Of a stretch of 53,998 nucleotides of DNA, positions 40,993 through 50,926 are shown piece by piece (position 1 is the stretch's first letter; every line of letters starts with the position of its first letter). The stretch is from Acidobacteriia bacterium AH_259_A11_L15 (lineage in GTDB: Bacteria > Acidobacteriota > Terriglobia > Acidiferrales > 2-02-FULL-67-57): assembly GCA_027717655.1 (NCBI GenBank), contig JALLOH010000008.1, forward strand, positions 1-53,998. The letters are read 5' to 3'. The notes beneath the pieces were generated by a model, which worked only from the letters and a program-made list of their open reading frames with translations, was not told the DNA's origin and ran no database searches. A program made the translations under genes and the position numbers.

Positions 40993-41255
40993 CCGCGCTG
41001 CCTCAACTCGACTCGGGGCGTGCCGGCCGCGGGGGGCTATCCCTCTCCCTAGGCGGCATGCGTTCTGCGTCCAGAACGCATTCGAACGCATGAGACGGCC
41101 ACTCCACAACCGCCTCGGAGCGCCCCTTCCTTGTCATTCTGAGCCCGCAGGGCGCTTGTCCTGAGCGGAGCCGAAGGGAAGAATCCCGCAGCCGCGGGAT
41201 GCTTCTCCCGCAAAGCGGGATCAGCATGACAAGAATGAGAGGCGTCGAGCCGCGG
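40993..41255. repeat. Second copy of the 152-bp segment and further palindromes
   Basis: Bases 40993-41146 are the partner of 38406-38557. Bases 41132-41235 form a TGTCATTCTGAGC ... ATGACA element with inner GCAGCCGCGGGATGCTTCTC and a TCCCGCAAAGCGGGA hairpin. Confidence 0.7.
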
Positions 41256-41273
41256 CTAACTGCCGAGGAGTTG
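41256..41273 (-). pseudogene. Possible second acyl-CoA dehydrogenase tail remnant (QLLGS-stop)
   Basis: Minus strand reads CAA-CTC-CTC-GGC-AGT-TAG, i.e. Gln-Leu-Leu-Gly-Ser-stop, the same last five residues as the remnant at 38678-38752. It directly abuts a repeat unit. Six codons alone could arise by chance; the position 65 bases after the intact gene makes a relic more likely. Confidence 0.35.
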
Positions 41274-41337
41274 GCCCTTCGGCGTGCCGCCTGCGGGCGT
41301 GCACGCTCAGGACAAGCGGGCGATTGAATCCGAATAG

Positions 41338-42498
41338 CTAGTTCCCTAGCAATTGCCGAGCGATCACAAGCCTTTGAATCTCGCTCGTCCCTTCGTACAG
41401 TTCCGTAATACGTTGGTCCCGGTACATGCGCTCGACGGCATAGTCGCGGCTGTAGCCGTAGCCGCCGTGAATCTGCACCGCCTTGTGGCAGGCGCGGGCG
41501 GCCATCTCGCTGGCGAAGAGCTTGGCGAGGGAGGCCTCGAGGGTGTAGCGAGCCTCGATGGTCGAGAAGCCGACCTGGTCCTGCAGCCAGGCGGCGCGCC
41601 GCAGCAGCAGCCGCGAGGCTTCGATCTCGGTGGCCATATCCGCCAGCATGAAACGGATAGCCTGGAAGTTGGCGATGGGCTGGCCGAAGGCGACGCGCTC
41701 CTGGGAGTAGCGCAAAGATTCGTCGAGCGCCCCCTGGGCGATGCCGGTGGCCTGGGCGGCGATGCCGACCCGACCGTCGTCGAGCGTGCGCAGGGCGATG
41801 CTGAACCCTTTGTTCTCCTCTCCCAACAGATTTTCCTTGGGCACGCGGCAGTCCTGCAAGGAGATTTCGGCGGTGGCGGTGGCGTTGATGCCCATCTTTT
41901 TCTCTTCGCGCGTGACCTTCCAGCCGGGGAAGCTCGACTCGACGATGAAGCAACTGATGCCCTTGGAGCCCTTCTTGGGATCAGTGACGGCGTAGACGAT
42001 GGCGGTGTCGGCCACCGCCCCGTTCGTCACCCAAGCCTTGGTGCCGTTCAGGAGGTAGCCGTCGCCCTTCTTCTCCGCGGTCGACTTCTGGTTGCCGGCG
42101 TCGGAGCCGGCCTGGGGCTCGGTCAAGCAGTAGCAGCCGATCTTCTCCCCGCGGGCGTGCGGGGCGACGTACTTCTTCTTCTGCTCCTCGGTCCCGAAGC
42201 GCAGGATGGGGTCGCAGAAGAGCGTGTTGCACACCGAAAGGATGACCCCGGTGGAAGCGCAGACGCGAGAAATTTCTTCAATGACGATGGAGTAGGCGAC
42301 GTGGTCGAAGCCGGCCCCGCCGTATTGTTCGGGGACGTAGACCCCCAAGAACCCGAGTTCAGCGGCCTTCTTGACAGTGTCGCGGGGAAACTCGCTGGTC
42401 TCGTCGATCTCGTGCGCCTTGGGCTTGACTTCCTTCTCGGCGAACTCCCGCGCCGTCTTTTGGATCATCTTGTGGTCATCGCTCAGCTCGAGGTGCAT
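41338..42498 (-). CDS. Acyl-CoA dehydrogenase
   Basis: A 386-residue FAD-dependent enzyme of fatty or short-chain acyl-CoA beta-oxidation. Family signatures are GLLGVYVPEQYGGAG-like GFLGVYVPEQYGGAGFDHVA, CLTEPQAGSDAG at the flavin site, VTNG in the middle, and KAVQIHGGYGYSRDYAVERM with catalytic Glu in ELYEGTSEIQRL. ATG 42498 has AAGGAG six bases upstream. The open frame continues upstream to 42609, but those residues (ALSERSGDPELAEGSQAEG) are translated repeat DNA. It is downstream of the HIT gene on the same strand. Confidence 0.93.
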   Translation of the reverse strand: MHLELSDDHKMIQKTAREFAEKEVKPKAHEIDETSEFPRDTVKKAAELGFLGVYVPEQYGGAGFDHVAYSIVIEEISRVCASTGVILSVCNTLFCDPILRFGTEEQKKKYVAPHARGEKIGCYCLTEPQAGSDAGNQKSTAEKKGDGYLLNGTKAWVTNGAVADTAIVYAVTDPKKGSKGISCFIVESSFPGWKVTREEKKMGINATATAEISLQDCRVPKENLLGEENKGFSIALRTLDDGRVGIAAQATGIAQGALDESLRYSQERVAFGQPIANFQAIRFMLADMATEIEASRLLLRRAAWLQDQVGFSTIEARYTLEASLAKLFASEMAARACHKAVQIHGGYGYSRDYAVERMYRDQRITELYEGTSEIQRLVIARQLLGN

Positions 42499-42529
42499 CG
42501 CGTCTCCTTGAGCAAGAACGGCAGGGGAT

Positions 42530-42602
42530 GGTTCGACTTCGCTCCCTTCGGCTTGGCTCCCCTCGGCAAGCTCGGGGTCTCCGCTGCGCTCCGACAGGGC
42601 AG
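42530..42602. repeat. Palindromic units upstream of the acyl-CoA dehydrogenase
   Basis: Tandem words TTCGACTTCGCTCCCTTCGG, CCCCTCGGCAAGCTCGGGG and CTCCGCTGCGCTCCGACAGG. They stay open in the dehydrogenase frame for 37 codons, as in queG, but lie before the better ribosome site. Confidence 0.65.
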
Positions 42603-42686
42603 GCACCACAAGTAAACCCCTGCCCTACCCAAGCGAAAAATGGATTCTATCGGCGTTTGCTGGGGTAGGGCAAGGCCTTGCCTGCC

Positions 42687-43166
42687 CTACCCAAAATGTT
42701 TTCGCAGCTTCTTATAGGTAATCGAGAGGTCTTCAGGTTCCAGGCGGGTTTCGCCGACCGTGGTCATGAAGCTGGTGTCGCCGGCCCAGCGCGGCAGCAC
42801 GTGCATGTGCAGGTGGTCGGCGACGCCGGCGCCGGCGATCTTGCCCAGGTTCATTCCCAGGTTGTAGCCCTCGGGCTGGTATTCGGCGGCGAGCGCCCGC
42901 TGCAGGCGCTGGCAGAGGTGAATCATCTCGTTCAGGGTTTCGGGGGCGGCCTGGTCGAGCTGTCCCAGGTGGTCATAGGGGGCGATCATGGAGTGGCCGG
43001 TGGTGTAGGGATACCGGTTCAGCAGAATGAAGTTGTGCTGGCCGCGGAAGACAATGAGCACCTGCTGGTCGTTCCCGCGCTTCAGGGCCTCGCAGAAAAT
43101 GCAAGACGGGTTCTTGCCCGCCTGGCTGACGTAGGGGTAGCGCCAGGGGCTCCAGAGGTAGTCCAT
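42687..43166 (-). CDS. HIT-family nucleotide hydrolase/phosphorylase
   Basis: A 159-residue protein similar to Ap4A phosphorylase-type HIT enzymes. It starts LWSPWRYPYVSQ, has paired cysteines in SCIFCEAL that could bind zinc, and ends with the catalytic triad HLHMHVLPRW at 118-127, the central His being nucleophilic. It likely splits dinucleoside polyphosphates or AMP conjugates. It is the third gene after rpsA and HU in the same direction. Confidence 0.9.
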   Translation of the reverse strand: MDYLWSPWRYPYVSQAGKNPSCIFCEALKRGNDQQVLIVFRGQHNFILLNRYPYTTGHSMIAPYDHLGQLDQAAPETLNEMIHLCQRLQRALAAEYQPEGYNLGMNLGKIAGAGVADHLHMHVLPRWAGDTSFMTTVGETRLEPEDLSITYKKLRKHFG

Positions 43167-43217
43167 GGTTCGACTCTCTCGCCTTCGCTCGGGACAAGTT
43201 CGCTCACCACAAGCCGC

Positions 43218-43541
43218 TTAATGGGAAGCGCCGGGCGGCTGCGGCGTGGTCTGGCGGGCCGACGCGGGGGCGTTGAGGAGCGACTTCAACTCCTTGCTGG
43301 GCTTGAAGAAGGGGATGCGCTTGGGGGGGACTTCGACCCTGGCTCCGGTCTTGGGGTTGCGCCCGATGCGCCCGCGGCGCCGCCGGGTCCGGAAGCTGCC
43401 AAAGCCGCGAATCTCGATCTTGTCGTCGTTGCGCAGGGCTTTGACCACGCTGTTGAAGATAGTTTCGACGATGGTTTCGGCGTCTTTCCGGGTGGCGGTG
43501 AGGGCGCGAGAGACTTCTTCCACCAGGTCCGCCTTGGTCAT
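43218..43541 (-). CDS. HU/IHF-family DNA-bending protein
   Basis: A 107-residue nucleoid protein. MTKADLVEEVSRALTATRKD, then IEIRGFGSFRTRRRRGRIGR, NPKTGARVEVPPKRIPFFKP, and KELKSLLN are the HU/IHF landmarks; the second-arm RNPKTG motif contacts the minor groove. Sequence is nearer to IHF-beta or HU-like proteins found after rpsA. A strong GGAGGAGG precedes ATG 43541. The last 15 residues (ARQTTPQPPGASH) are an unusual tail. Confidence 0.93.
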   Translation of the reverse strand: MTKADLVEEVSRALTATRKDAETIVETIFNSVVKALRNDDKIEIRGFGSFRTRRRRGRIGRNPKTGARVEVPPKRIPFFKPSKELKSLLNAPASARQTTPQPPGASH

Positions 43542-43634
43542 GACCTCCTCCTCACTCCCCGAGGGGCGTGTCACCGGGTCGGCTGGGGCCCTGCGAAAAC
43601 AGGACCGGATTATAACACCCCGGGAAAGTAGCAG

Positions 43635-45482
43635 TTAGGACTTTTCCGGGGTGATGCTCTGCCGCTTCGAACTCAGAATTTCTTGGAGGGTGGCGGTGGA
43701 GCGGGGCTGGCTGGCGCGATACTGGTCCACCGCCCTCCGCTCCAACTCGCCGGCTATGGCCTTGCGGCTCAGGCCGAGGCGGCGCTCATTCGGATTGACC
43801 TTGATGATCTTGAAGTCGTGCTCCTGGCCGACCTCGAGCTCGTCGTCCTCGCCCAGCAGCTCGGAGCTGTGGCACAGGCCTTCGACGCCGGGGGCCAGTT
43901 CGACGAACAGCCCGAAGGTCGTCCTGCGAGAGATGCGCCCGCGCACCACCTGCTCGATGCGCGCCCGGCTGGCGTAGGTGGCCCAGGGATCGGGCTGCAG
44001 GTCTTTCAGGCTCAGGCTCAGGCGGCGGTTCAGCACGTCCACCTTCAGGACCTTGGCCTCCACTTCCTGGTCGCGCTGGAGCACGCGCGAGGGCTGCTTG
44101 AGCTTCTTGTCCCAGCTCAGCTCGGAGACGTGCGCCAGCCCCTCCACGCCCGGCTCCAGCTCGATGAACGCCCCGAAGTCGGTCAGGCTCTTCACCCGCC
44201 CGCGCACCACGCTGCCGGGCGGGAACTTTTCCGCCACCGCCCGGAACGGGTCGGGCCTGGTCTGCCGCAAGCCGAGCGAGATGCGCTGCTCGCCCGGTTG
44301 CAGGTCGAGCACGGCCGCCTCCACCCAGTCGCCCTCGTTCAAAACCTCTTGGGGATGGCGGATGCGCTTGGTCCAGGACATCTCCGAGACGTGGATCAAA
44401 CCCTCGATGCCGGGCTCGAGCTCGACAAAGGCGCCGAAGTCCACCAGGTGGGTCACCCGCCCCCGCACCCGCTCGCCCACCTTGTACTTCTTCGGAGCTC
44501 CCTCCCAGGGGTCGGGCTCGAGCTGCTTCATCCCCAGCGAGATGCGCTCCTTTTCCTTGTCCACCTTGAGGACTTTTACCTGAATCTGGTCGCCCGGCGA
44601 GACGCCTTCGGAGGGATGGCTCAGGCGCCGGTAGGACATGTCGGTGATGTGCAGCAGGCCGTCAAGGCCGCCCAAATCCACGAAGGCGCCGTAGTCGGTC
44701 AGGTTCTTCACCGTGCCGGTCAGCACCGCGCCTTTCTTCAGGACTTCCTCCAGCAACTTCTTGCGCTGGGCCTGCTCTTCCCCGAGCAGCAGGCGGCGGC
44801 TCACCACCAGATTGCCTCGCCGACGGTTCAGCTTCAGGATACGGCAGGGGAGTTCGCGGCTCAGGAAGCCTTCCCAGTAGCGGATGCGTTTGAGGTCGAC
44901 CTGGGAGCCCGGCAGGAAAGCGCCCAGGGGGCGGCGCCCCGGGTGCGCCCCGGGTAGGTTGATCTCCACCTGGAAGCCGCCTTTCACCCGCGCCACCACG
45001 CGGCAAGTCACTTTCTTCTTTTCCCGGTAGGCGGTGTCCACCTCATCCCACAGCCGGCGGCGGTGGGCGCCTTCCGAGGAACAGGGGACGTAGCCTTCGC
45101 GGGGCTGGCTGGCTTCGACCAGGACTTCGGTGGTGTCGCCGGGCTGGATGGTGGGCTGGCCGTTCTCGTCGCTGAACTCGGCCAGCGGCACCACGCCTTC
45201 CGACTTCAGGCCCAGGTCCACCACCACCCCATCCGAGGTGATGTTGACGACGGTGGCGGGGCGAATCTCGCCGCTGGAGATGCCTTCGTCGCCGCTGTAC
45301 TGGTCGAGGAGCTGCTCCAGCTCGGCCGCATCCATCTCTTCGGCCGGCTCGGCGCCCCTCTCGGCCCCGTTGTGGGCTGGCTCCACCGCGGAGTTCTCCG
45401 CCGCTTCCAACGATTCGTGGCCCGCGGCCTTCGCTCGGGCCATCTTGAGTTCTGTCGAAGGGTGGGGCGACTTCGATGACAT
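43635..45482 (-). CDS. rpsA: 30S ribosomal protein S1
   Basis: A 615-residue protein with consecutive S1 (OB-fold) RNA-binding domains: GIRP-like GEIRPATVVNITSDGVVVDL, GAVLTGTVKNLTDYGAFVDL, GERVRGRVTHLVDFGAFVEL, GSVVRGRVKSLTDFGAFIEL, and IEQVVRGRISRRTTFGLFVE. It brings mRNA to the ribosome. The second domain (about 120-230) is divergent. ATG 45482 has GGAG seven bases upstream; an alternative ATG at 45443 (MARAKAAGHE) would remove 13 residues, PHPSTELK among them, that look derived from a palindromic repeat. It is the first gene before HU, as in many bacteria. Confidence 0.92.
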   Translation of the reverse strand: MSSKSPHPSTELKMARAKAAGHESLEAAENSAVEPAHNGAERGAEPAEEMDAAELEQLLDQYSGDEGISSGEIRPATVVNITSDGVVVDLGLKSEGVVPLAEFSDENGQPTIQPGDTTEVLVEASQPREGYVPCSSEGAHRRRLWDEVDTAYREKKKVTCRVVARVKGGFQVEINLPGAHPGRRPLGAFLPGSQVDLKRIRYWEGFLSRELPCRILKLNRRRGNLVVSRRLLLGEEQAQRKKLLEEVLKKGAVLTGTVKNLTDYGAFVDLGGLDGLLHITDMSYRRLSHPSEGVSPGDQIQVKVLKVDKEKERISLGMKQLEPDPWEGAPKKYKVGERVRGRVTHLVDFGAFVELEPGIEGLIHVSEMSWTKRIRHPQEVLNEGDWVEAAVLDLQPGEQRISLGLRQTRPDPFRAVAEKFPPGSVVRGRVKSLTDFGAFIELEPGVEGLAHVSELSWDKKLKQPSRVLQRDQEVEAKVLKVDVLNRRLSLSLKDLQPDPWATYASRARIEQVVRGRISRRTTFGLFVELAPGVEGLCHSSELLGEDDELEVGQEHDFKIIKVNPNERRLGLSRKAIAGELERRAVDQYRASQPRSTATLQEILSSKRQSITPEKS

Positions 45483-45626
45483 CCGTTTCTCCGCAGAAAA
45501 GAGGGCAACTCGCTTAGATGCGCCTGCGAGGGAGAAGGTACGCAGGAAATCAGAAGCGAACTGCTGAAACCCGCTGCGCTATCCGGCTAGTTTTCCCTCT
45601 TCCCGCTTTGGATGCGCAGCCGCTCG

Positions 45627-45649
45627 GTTCCGAGGTCTTCCCTCGGAAC
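45627..45649 (-). promoter_or_regulatory. Hairpin at the 5' end of the rpsA leader
   Basis: GTTCCGAGG (45627-45635) and CCTCGGAAC (45641-45649) form a perfect nine-pair stem with a five-base loop. Its outer end coincides with the transcription start predicted from the promoter at 45656-45685. A 5'-terminal stem could stabilise the message or take part in feedback by S1. Confidence 0.55.
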
Positions 45650-45655
45650 GCCGCG

Positions 45656-45685
45656 ACTATAGCCAATGCCCCCCGCCCCTGTCAA
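45656..45685 (-). promoter_or_regulatory. Sigma-70-like promoter of rpsA
   Basis: Minus strand TTGACA (45685-45680), 18 bases, TATAGT (45661-45656). It predicts a leader of about 167 bases before rpsA. It lies between the DnaC-like gene stop (45693) and the leader. Confidence 0.7.
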
Positions 45686-45692
45686 CGCCGCC

Positions 45693-46445
45693 TCAGGAGA
45701 AGTGGTACTGGGCCTGCTTGACGCGGCGGCGGAAGTCCTCGGCTTGAATTTCGACCACCCGGCACATCTCGTACAGCCGCGACCGCATCCGCTCGCCGAT
45801 GCGGTCAGCTAAGGTGTCTTCGCGCATCGCGCCGGCTGGCCGCGGCGCATCCAGGTAGTTGGTTGTAATCAGGGTCACCCGGCGGTCGTTGTAGCGGCTG
45901 TTGATGATGTGGGCCACCGTGTCCTGCACCCAGACCGAGGGCTTGCTGGCGCCCAGGTCGTCGAGCAGCAGCACTTCGGTTTCCAGCACGGGCGCCAGAA
46001 TCTGCATCTCCGTGGTCTGCGAGACCGGGTTGTAGCTGGCCTGGATGGCCTTCAGCAGCTCGCGGAAGTCGTAGAACAGGCAGCTCACCCCCTTCTCAAC
46101 CAGCGCCCGCAGCAGCCCCACCGCCAGGTGGGTCTTCCCCACCCCGCAGGGGCCCATGAAGAGCAACCCGAAGTCGGCGTGGACGGGATACTCGCGGGCG
46201 AAGCGCTCGGCCACGAACCGGGCTTCTTGCAGGCTCTGGTTGTAGGCCGGGTTGTCGTGGATGGCGGTTTGGAAGTTCTCGAAGTTGCACTGCTCGTAGC
46301 GCCCCGGGACGCGGGCCGCGGCCAGCCGCCTCGACAAGGCCGACTCCAGCCGGCAATCGCAGCGCACTACGCGCCGCACCCCTTCTTGCTCCACCGGCTT
46401 CCAGCCGGTGCCGTGGCAGAGCGAGCAAGTCTCAGGAGAAGCCAT
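45693..46445 (-). CDS. DnaC/DnaI-like AAA+ ATPase with N-terminal zinc motif
   Basis: A 250-residue protein of the IstB/DnaC helicase-loader group. N-terminal cysteines Cys7, Cys10, Cys29 and Cys31 (ETCSLCHGTG, VRCDCR) look like a zinc finger, as in DnaI. The AAA+ part has Walker A GPCGVGKT at 98-105 and Walker B VLLLDDLGASKP. It probably loads the replicative helicase; no transposase is next to it, so an IstB role is less likely. ATG 46445 by homology. The frame is open to 46592, but the upstream part is translated repeat. Confidence 0.82.
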   Translation of the reverse strand: MASPETCSLCHGTGWKPVEQEGVRRVVRCDCRLESALSRRLAAARVPGRYEQCNFENFQTAIHDNPAYNQSLQEARFVAERFAREYPVHADFGLLFMGPCGVGKTHLAVGLLRALVEKGVSCLFYDFRELLKAIQASYNPVSQTTEMQILAPVLETEVLLLDDLGASKPSVWVQDTVAHIINSRYNDRRVTLITTNYLDAPRPAGAMREDTLADRIGERMRSRLYEMCRVVEIQAEDFRRRVKQAQYHFS

Positions 46446-46489
46446 CGCGGATGGCGCAAGCATATCGAAGGCCACCGGGCTCCGCAACC

Positions 46490-46568
46490 ACCCCATGTCA
46501 TGCTGAACGAAGGGAAGCCTCTCAGCTGAGATTCTTCGCTTCACCCTTCGGGCTTCGCTCAGAATGAC
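46490..46568. repeat. TGTCATGCTGAAC...CAGAATGACA palindrome
   Basis: Outer arms TGTCATGCTGA and TCAGAATGACA with CTCAGCTGAGATTCTTCGC inside and one ACCCTTCGGGCTTCGCTCAG unit. It lies upstream of the DnaC-like gene. Confidence 0.6.
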
Positions 46569-46632
46569 AGCAAAAGATAACGACGGCGCCAAGCGCGGCC
46601 CAAGCTGCCGGCACGTTGTCAGAAGGAGAGGC

Positions 46633-46989
46633 CTAGCTCGAGGGAAGGATGGCGGTGGCCGCAGCGGTGCACTGATACCCGCTGCCGTGATCGAGCCTCT
46701 TTTCGTTGGCAGCGTCAGAGGCTTCCGCCTTCAGCTCGCGGAGCTGCGCGTTGATCTCGTAGAAGAGGCGCAGGTGGCCGACGAAGCGCGCCGCCCGGTC
46801 GTAAGCCGCGCTTACCTGCTGCTCGACTCCCCGATACACGGCGACCGGGCTCAGCTCGCCCGAGCGCACGCCCGTCAGGGAACCGAAAGCGTTCCCAGCA
46901 AGGGCCAGCGAAACTACCGCAGCCGCCAACCCCACGCCCAGGCGCCTCAGCCCGGCACGGCGCTTCTTTTTTTGCGAACCTGCCTGCAT
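46633..46989 (-). CDS. Single-pass or secreted protein of unknown function
   Basis: A 118-residue protein with a basic start (QAGSQKKKRRAGLRRLGVGL) followed by one hydrophobic helix (AAAVVSLALAGNAFG), so it is either a signal-anchored or exported protein. The rest is helical (VEQQVSAAYDRAARFVGHLR, INAQLRELKAEASDAAN). GAGAGG six bases before ATG 46989 supports the start. It follows hspR in the same direction with an 87-base gap. Family not recognised. Confidence 0.55.
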   Translation of the reverse strand: MQAGSQKKKRRAGLRRLGVGLAAAVVSLALAGNAFGSLTGVRSGELSPVAVYRGVEQQVSAAYDRAARFVGHLRLFYEINAQLRELKAEASDAANEKRLDHGSGYQCTAAATAILPSS

Positions 46990-47076
46990 AAATCGCCTCT
47001 CTCTTTCTTCGATTAGACGCCGGAGGGGCGAAAGGGTGAGCAATTTCTTGGGGCTGAGAGCGGGAGCAGGGTGGAA

Positions 47077-47505
47077 CTAGGAGGCTTTGACCTTTTCGGG
47101 CTCGCGGGGCGGGGGTTGCACCCGAGAGCGGGGGCCGACGCGCACCAGGGCATGGCGGAAGCGCTCTTGCATGCCGCGGTCGCGCATGCGCTCCAGCTCC
47201 CGGTTGACGAACTCCGCGAACTGCTCCATCTCCTCCTGCAGCTCCTCCATCTTCTCCCGCATGTTCAGGATGACCTCGACGCCGGCCAGGTTCACCCCCA
47301 GGTCGCGGGTCAGGTTCAGGACCACTTCCAGCCGCTCCAGGTCCTCCTCGGTGTAGAGCCGGGTGTTGCCCTCCGAGCGCGAGGGCGTCAGCAGGCCTTC
47401 CCGCTCGTAGAGCCGCAGGGTCTGCGGGTGGAGGTGGTAGCGCTCGGCCACCGCGCTGATCATGTAGCCGACCTTGGCTTGCTTCTTTTTTTGGCTCGGC
47501 GCCAT
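47077..47505 (-). CDS. hspR: MerR-family heat-shock regulator HspR
   Basis: A 142-residue DNA-binding repressor. The winged-helix part is YMISAVAERYHLHPQTLRLY then EREGLLTPSRSEGNTRLYTE, typical of HspR, which binds HAIR operators and uses DnaK as co-repressor. A coiled-coil follows (REKMEELQEEMEQFAEFVNR). GAGGGAG is just upstream. Being last in the dnaK-dnaJ-hspR order it would control its own operon. I find no perfect HAIR inverted repeat before dnaK. Confidence 0.9.
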   Translation of the reverse strand: MAPSQKKKQAKVGYMISAVAERYHLHPQTLRLYEREGLLTPSRSEGNTRLYTEEDLERLEVVLNLTRDLGVNLAGVEVILNMREKMEELQEEMEQFAEFVNRELERMRDRGMQERFRHALVRVGPRSRVQPPPREPEKVKAS

Positions 47506-47534
47506 CGTCTCCCTCTGTCTGCCGCCGCCCGGCC

Positions 47535-48683
47535 TCAGCGGGCCGCCGCCGAATAGATTTCCGCCCGGGGGTCTTCGCGGGTCAGGCGGCTGAAGTCCTT
47601 CAGCATCTCTCGCTGGCGCTGGTCGAGCACCTTGGGGAGCACGATGCGCACCTCGACGTAGTGGTCCCCCCGGCGCTGGCTGCGAACCGACGGGGCGCCT
47701 TTCTCCCGCAGGCGGAAGCGCCGGCCGGAGGGGGTGCCCGCCGGCACCTTCAACAGCGTCCGGCCGTGAATGGTGGGCACTTCGATCTTGGCTCCCAGAG
47801 CGGCCTCGCTCACGGTGATGGGCACCACCGTGTAGATGTCATCGCCGCGGCGGTCGAAGAACTCGTGCCCTCGCACCCGGGTGATGATGTAGAGGTCGCC
47901 CGGCGGGCCGCCGCCCGTGCCGGCGTTTCCCTTGCCGGCCACGCGCACGCGGGAGCCGTTGCTCACGCCGGCGGGGATGCGGATGTCGAGGGTGTCCGCC
48001 CGCGGCAGCACGCCGTCGCCGCGGCAGTGCCGGCAGAGAGTGCGGGTGCGGCCGCTGCCGTGGCAGCGCGTACAGCTCATATTGAACCGCATCCGGCCGC
48101 TCTGCTGCATCACCGTGCCCCGCCCGTTGCAGGCCGAACAGGTAGTCGGCCCGCCCACGGCGCCCGTGCCCCGGCAAGCCGTGCAGGCGTCCAGCCGGGA
48201 GATGGCCAGCTTGCGCACCGCGCCGCGAATGGAGTCCCAGAAGCCGATGTCCACCACGTACTCCAGGTCGGTGCCTCGGGTGCGCTCGGGGCCGCGCTCG
48301 CTGGGGCCGCCGGTGAAGCGGGAGAAGAAATCGGAGAAGATGTCGCGGAAGCTCGTGCCCCGGCCGCCGCTCAGGTCGGAGAAGTCGAAGCCGCCGAAAT
48401 CGAACCCGACGCCGCCGGCCCCGGCCCCCGCGCCCGGCCGAAACTGCTCGGAGTAGAACCCGTACTGGTCGTAGAGCTTGCGCTTCTTGGGGTCGTTCAA
48501 GACCCCGTAGGCTTCCTGAATCTGCTTGAACTTTTCCTCGGCAGCCTTGTCGCCGGGGTTGACGTCGGGGTGGTACTTGCGGGCCCGCCGCCGGTACGCC
48601 TTGCGAATTTCCCCGGCGGAAGCCCCCCGCTTCACCCCCAGCAGGTGGTAATAGTCAACCTGCGTCTTGGTGCCTGTTGGCAT
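47535..48683 (-). CDS. dnaJ: Chaperone DnaJ (Hsp40)
   Basis: A 382-residue co-chaperone. The J domain has [20 protein letters not shown] and the HPD motif in [17 protein letters not shown] Gly/Phe-rich linker ([20 protein letters not shown]) follows. Four zinc motifs [24 protein letters not shown] and CRHCRGDG mark a type I DnaJ. Two C-terminal substrate domains close the protein. It lies 94 bases after dnaK and 29 bases before hspR, probably in the same transcript. grpE is not adjacent. Confidence 0.96.
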   Translation of the reverse strand: MPTGTKTQVDYYHLLGVKRGASAGEIRKAYRRRARKYHPDVNPGDKAAEEKFKQIQEAYGVLNDPKKRKLYDQYGFYSEQFRPGAGAGAGGVGFDFGGFDFSDLSGGRGTSFRDIFSDFFSRFTGGPSERGPERTRGTDLEYVVDIGFWDSIRGAVRKLAISRLDACTACRGTGAVGGPTTCSACNGRGTVMQQSGRMRFNMSCTRCHGSGRTRTLCRHCRGDGVLPRADTLDIRIPAGVSNGSRVRVAGKGNAGTGGGPPGDLYIITRVRGHEFFDRRGDDIYTVVPITVSEAALGAKIEVPTIHGRTLLKVPAGTPSGRRFRLREKGAPSVRSQRRGDHYVEVRIVLPKVLDQRQREMLKDFSRLTREDPRAEIYSAAAR

Positions 48684-48777
48684 GGGGTTATCGGCTTATG
48701 CTCGCGCTCCTTTTCGGAATTCCGCCCTTGCTTTCTGAGCCACTGCATCACCGTTCCACCAATCAAGCGATGAAGCG

Positions 48778-50700
<1,923 letters not shown>

Positions 50701-50792
50701 GAGCCGTACCTCCTCAGAAGTGCCTCAAAAGTATTGTTTCCAGTCAAATAGTTGAAAAAACAACCACTTATGAATGGCTACCGGTACAAATC

Positions 50793-50834
50793 TTAGCACT
50801 CCGTTAGTATAGGATGTGAGCAATTCTTTGTCAA
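50793..50834 (-). promoter_or_regulatory. dnaK promoter with a CIRCE-like half-site
   Basis: Minus strand TTGACA (50834-50829), 17 bases, TATACT (50811-50806), a nearly perfect sigma-70 promoter. Directly after the -10 lies GAGTGCTAA (50801-50793), an exact right half of the CIRCE operator; the left half expected nine bases further upstream is absent, though a weak TTGCTCAC is in the spacer. The leader is about 100 bases. Control by HspR or HrcA is possible but not shown. Confidence 0.75.
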
Positions 50835-50926
50835 TCCCCCTTTCTGCCCGGCTTTGGCGCCCTTTATGAAGCCGTTGATTCCTTTCCAATTACGCCTGGG
50901 GTAAGATAGAGCCCAAAGGAGGTGCC

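Noticed and set aside
43683-44957. 424-codon open frame opposite rpsA
   Set aside because: Antisense shadow with the same biased composition; rpsA has clear S1 domains and promoter.
45693-46445. IstB-type transposition helper of an insertion sequence
   Set aside because: No transposase gene or terminal inverted repeats are next to it, and the N-terminal cysteine motif fits a DnaI/DnaC-like helicase loader better.
50701-50800. HAIR operator (CTTGAGT-N7-ACTCAAG) for HspR before dnaK
   Set aside because: Only scattered 'CTTTTGAGG' and 'CTTCTGAGG' words are present in the same orientation; no inverted pair.
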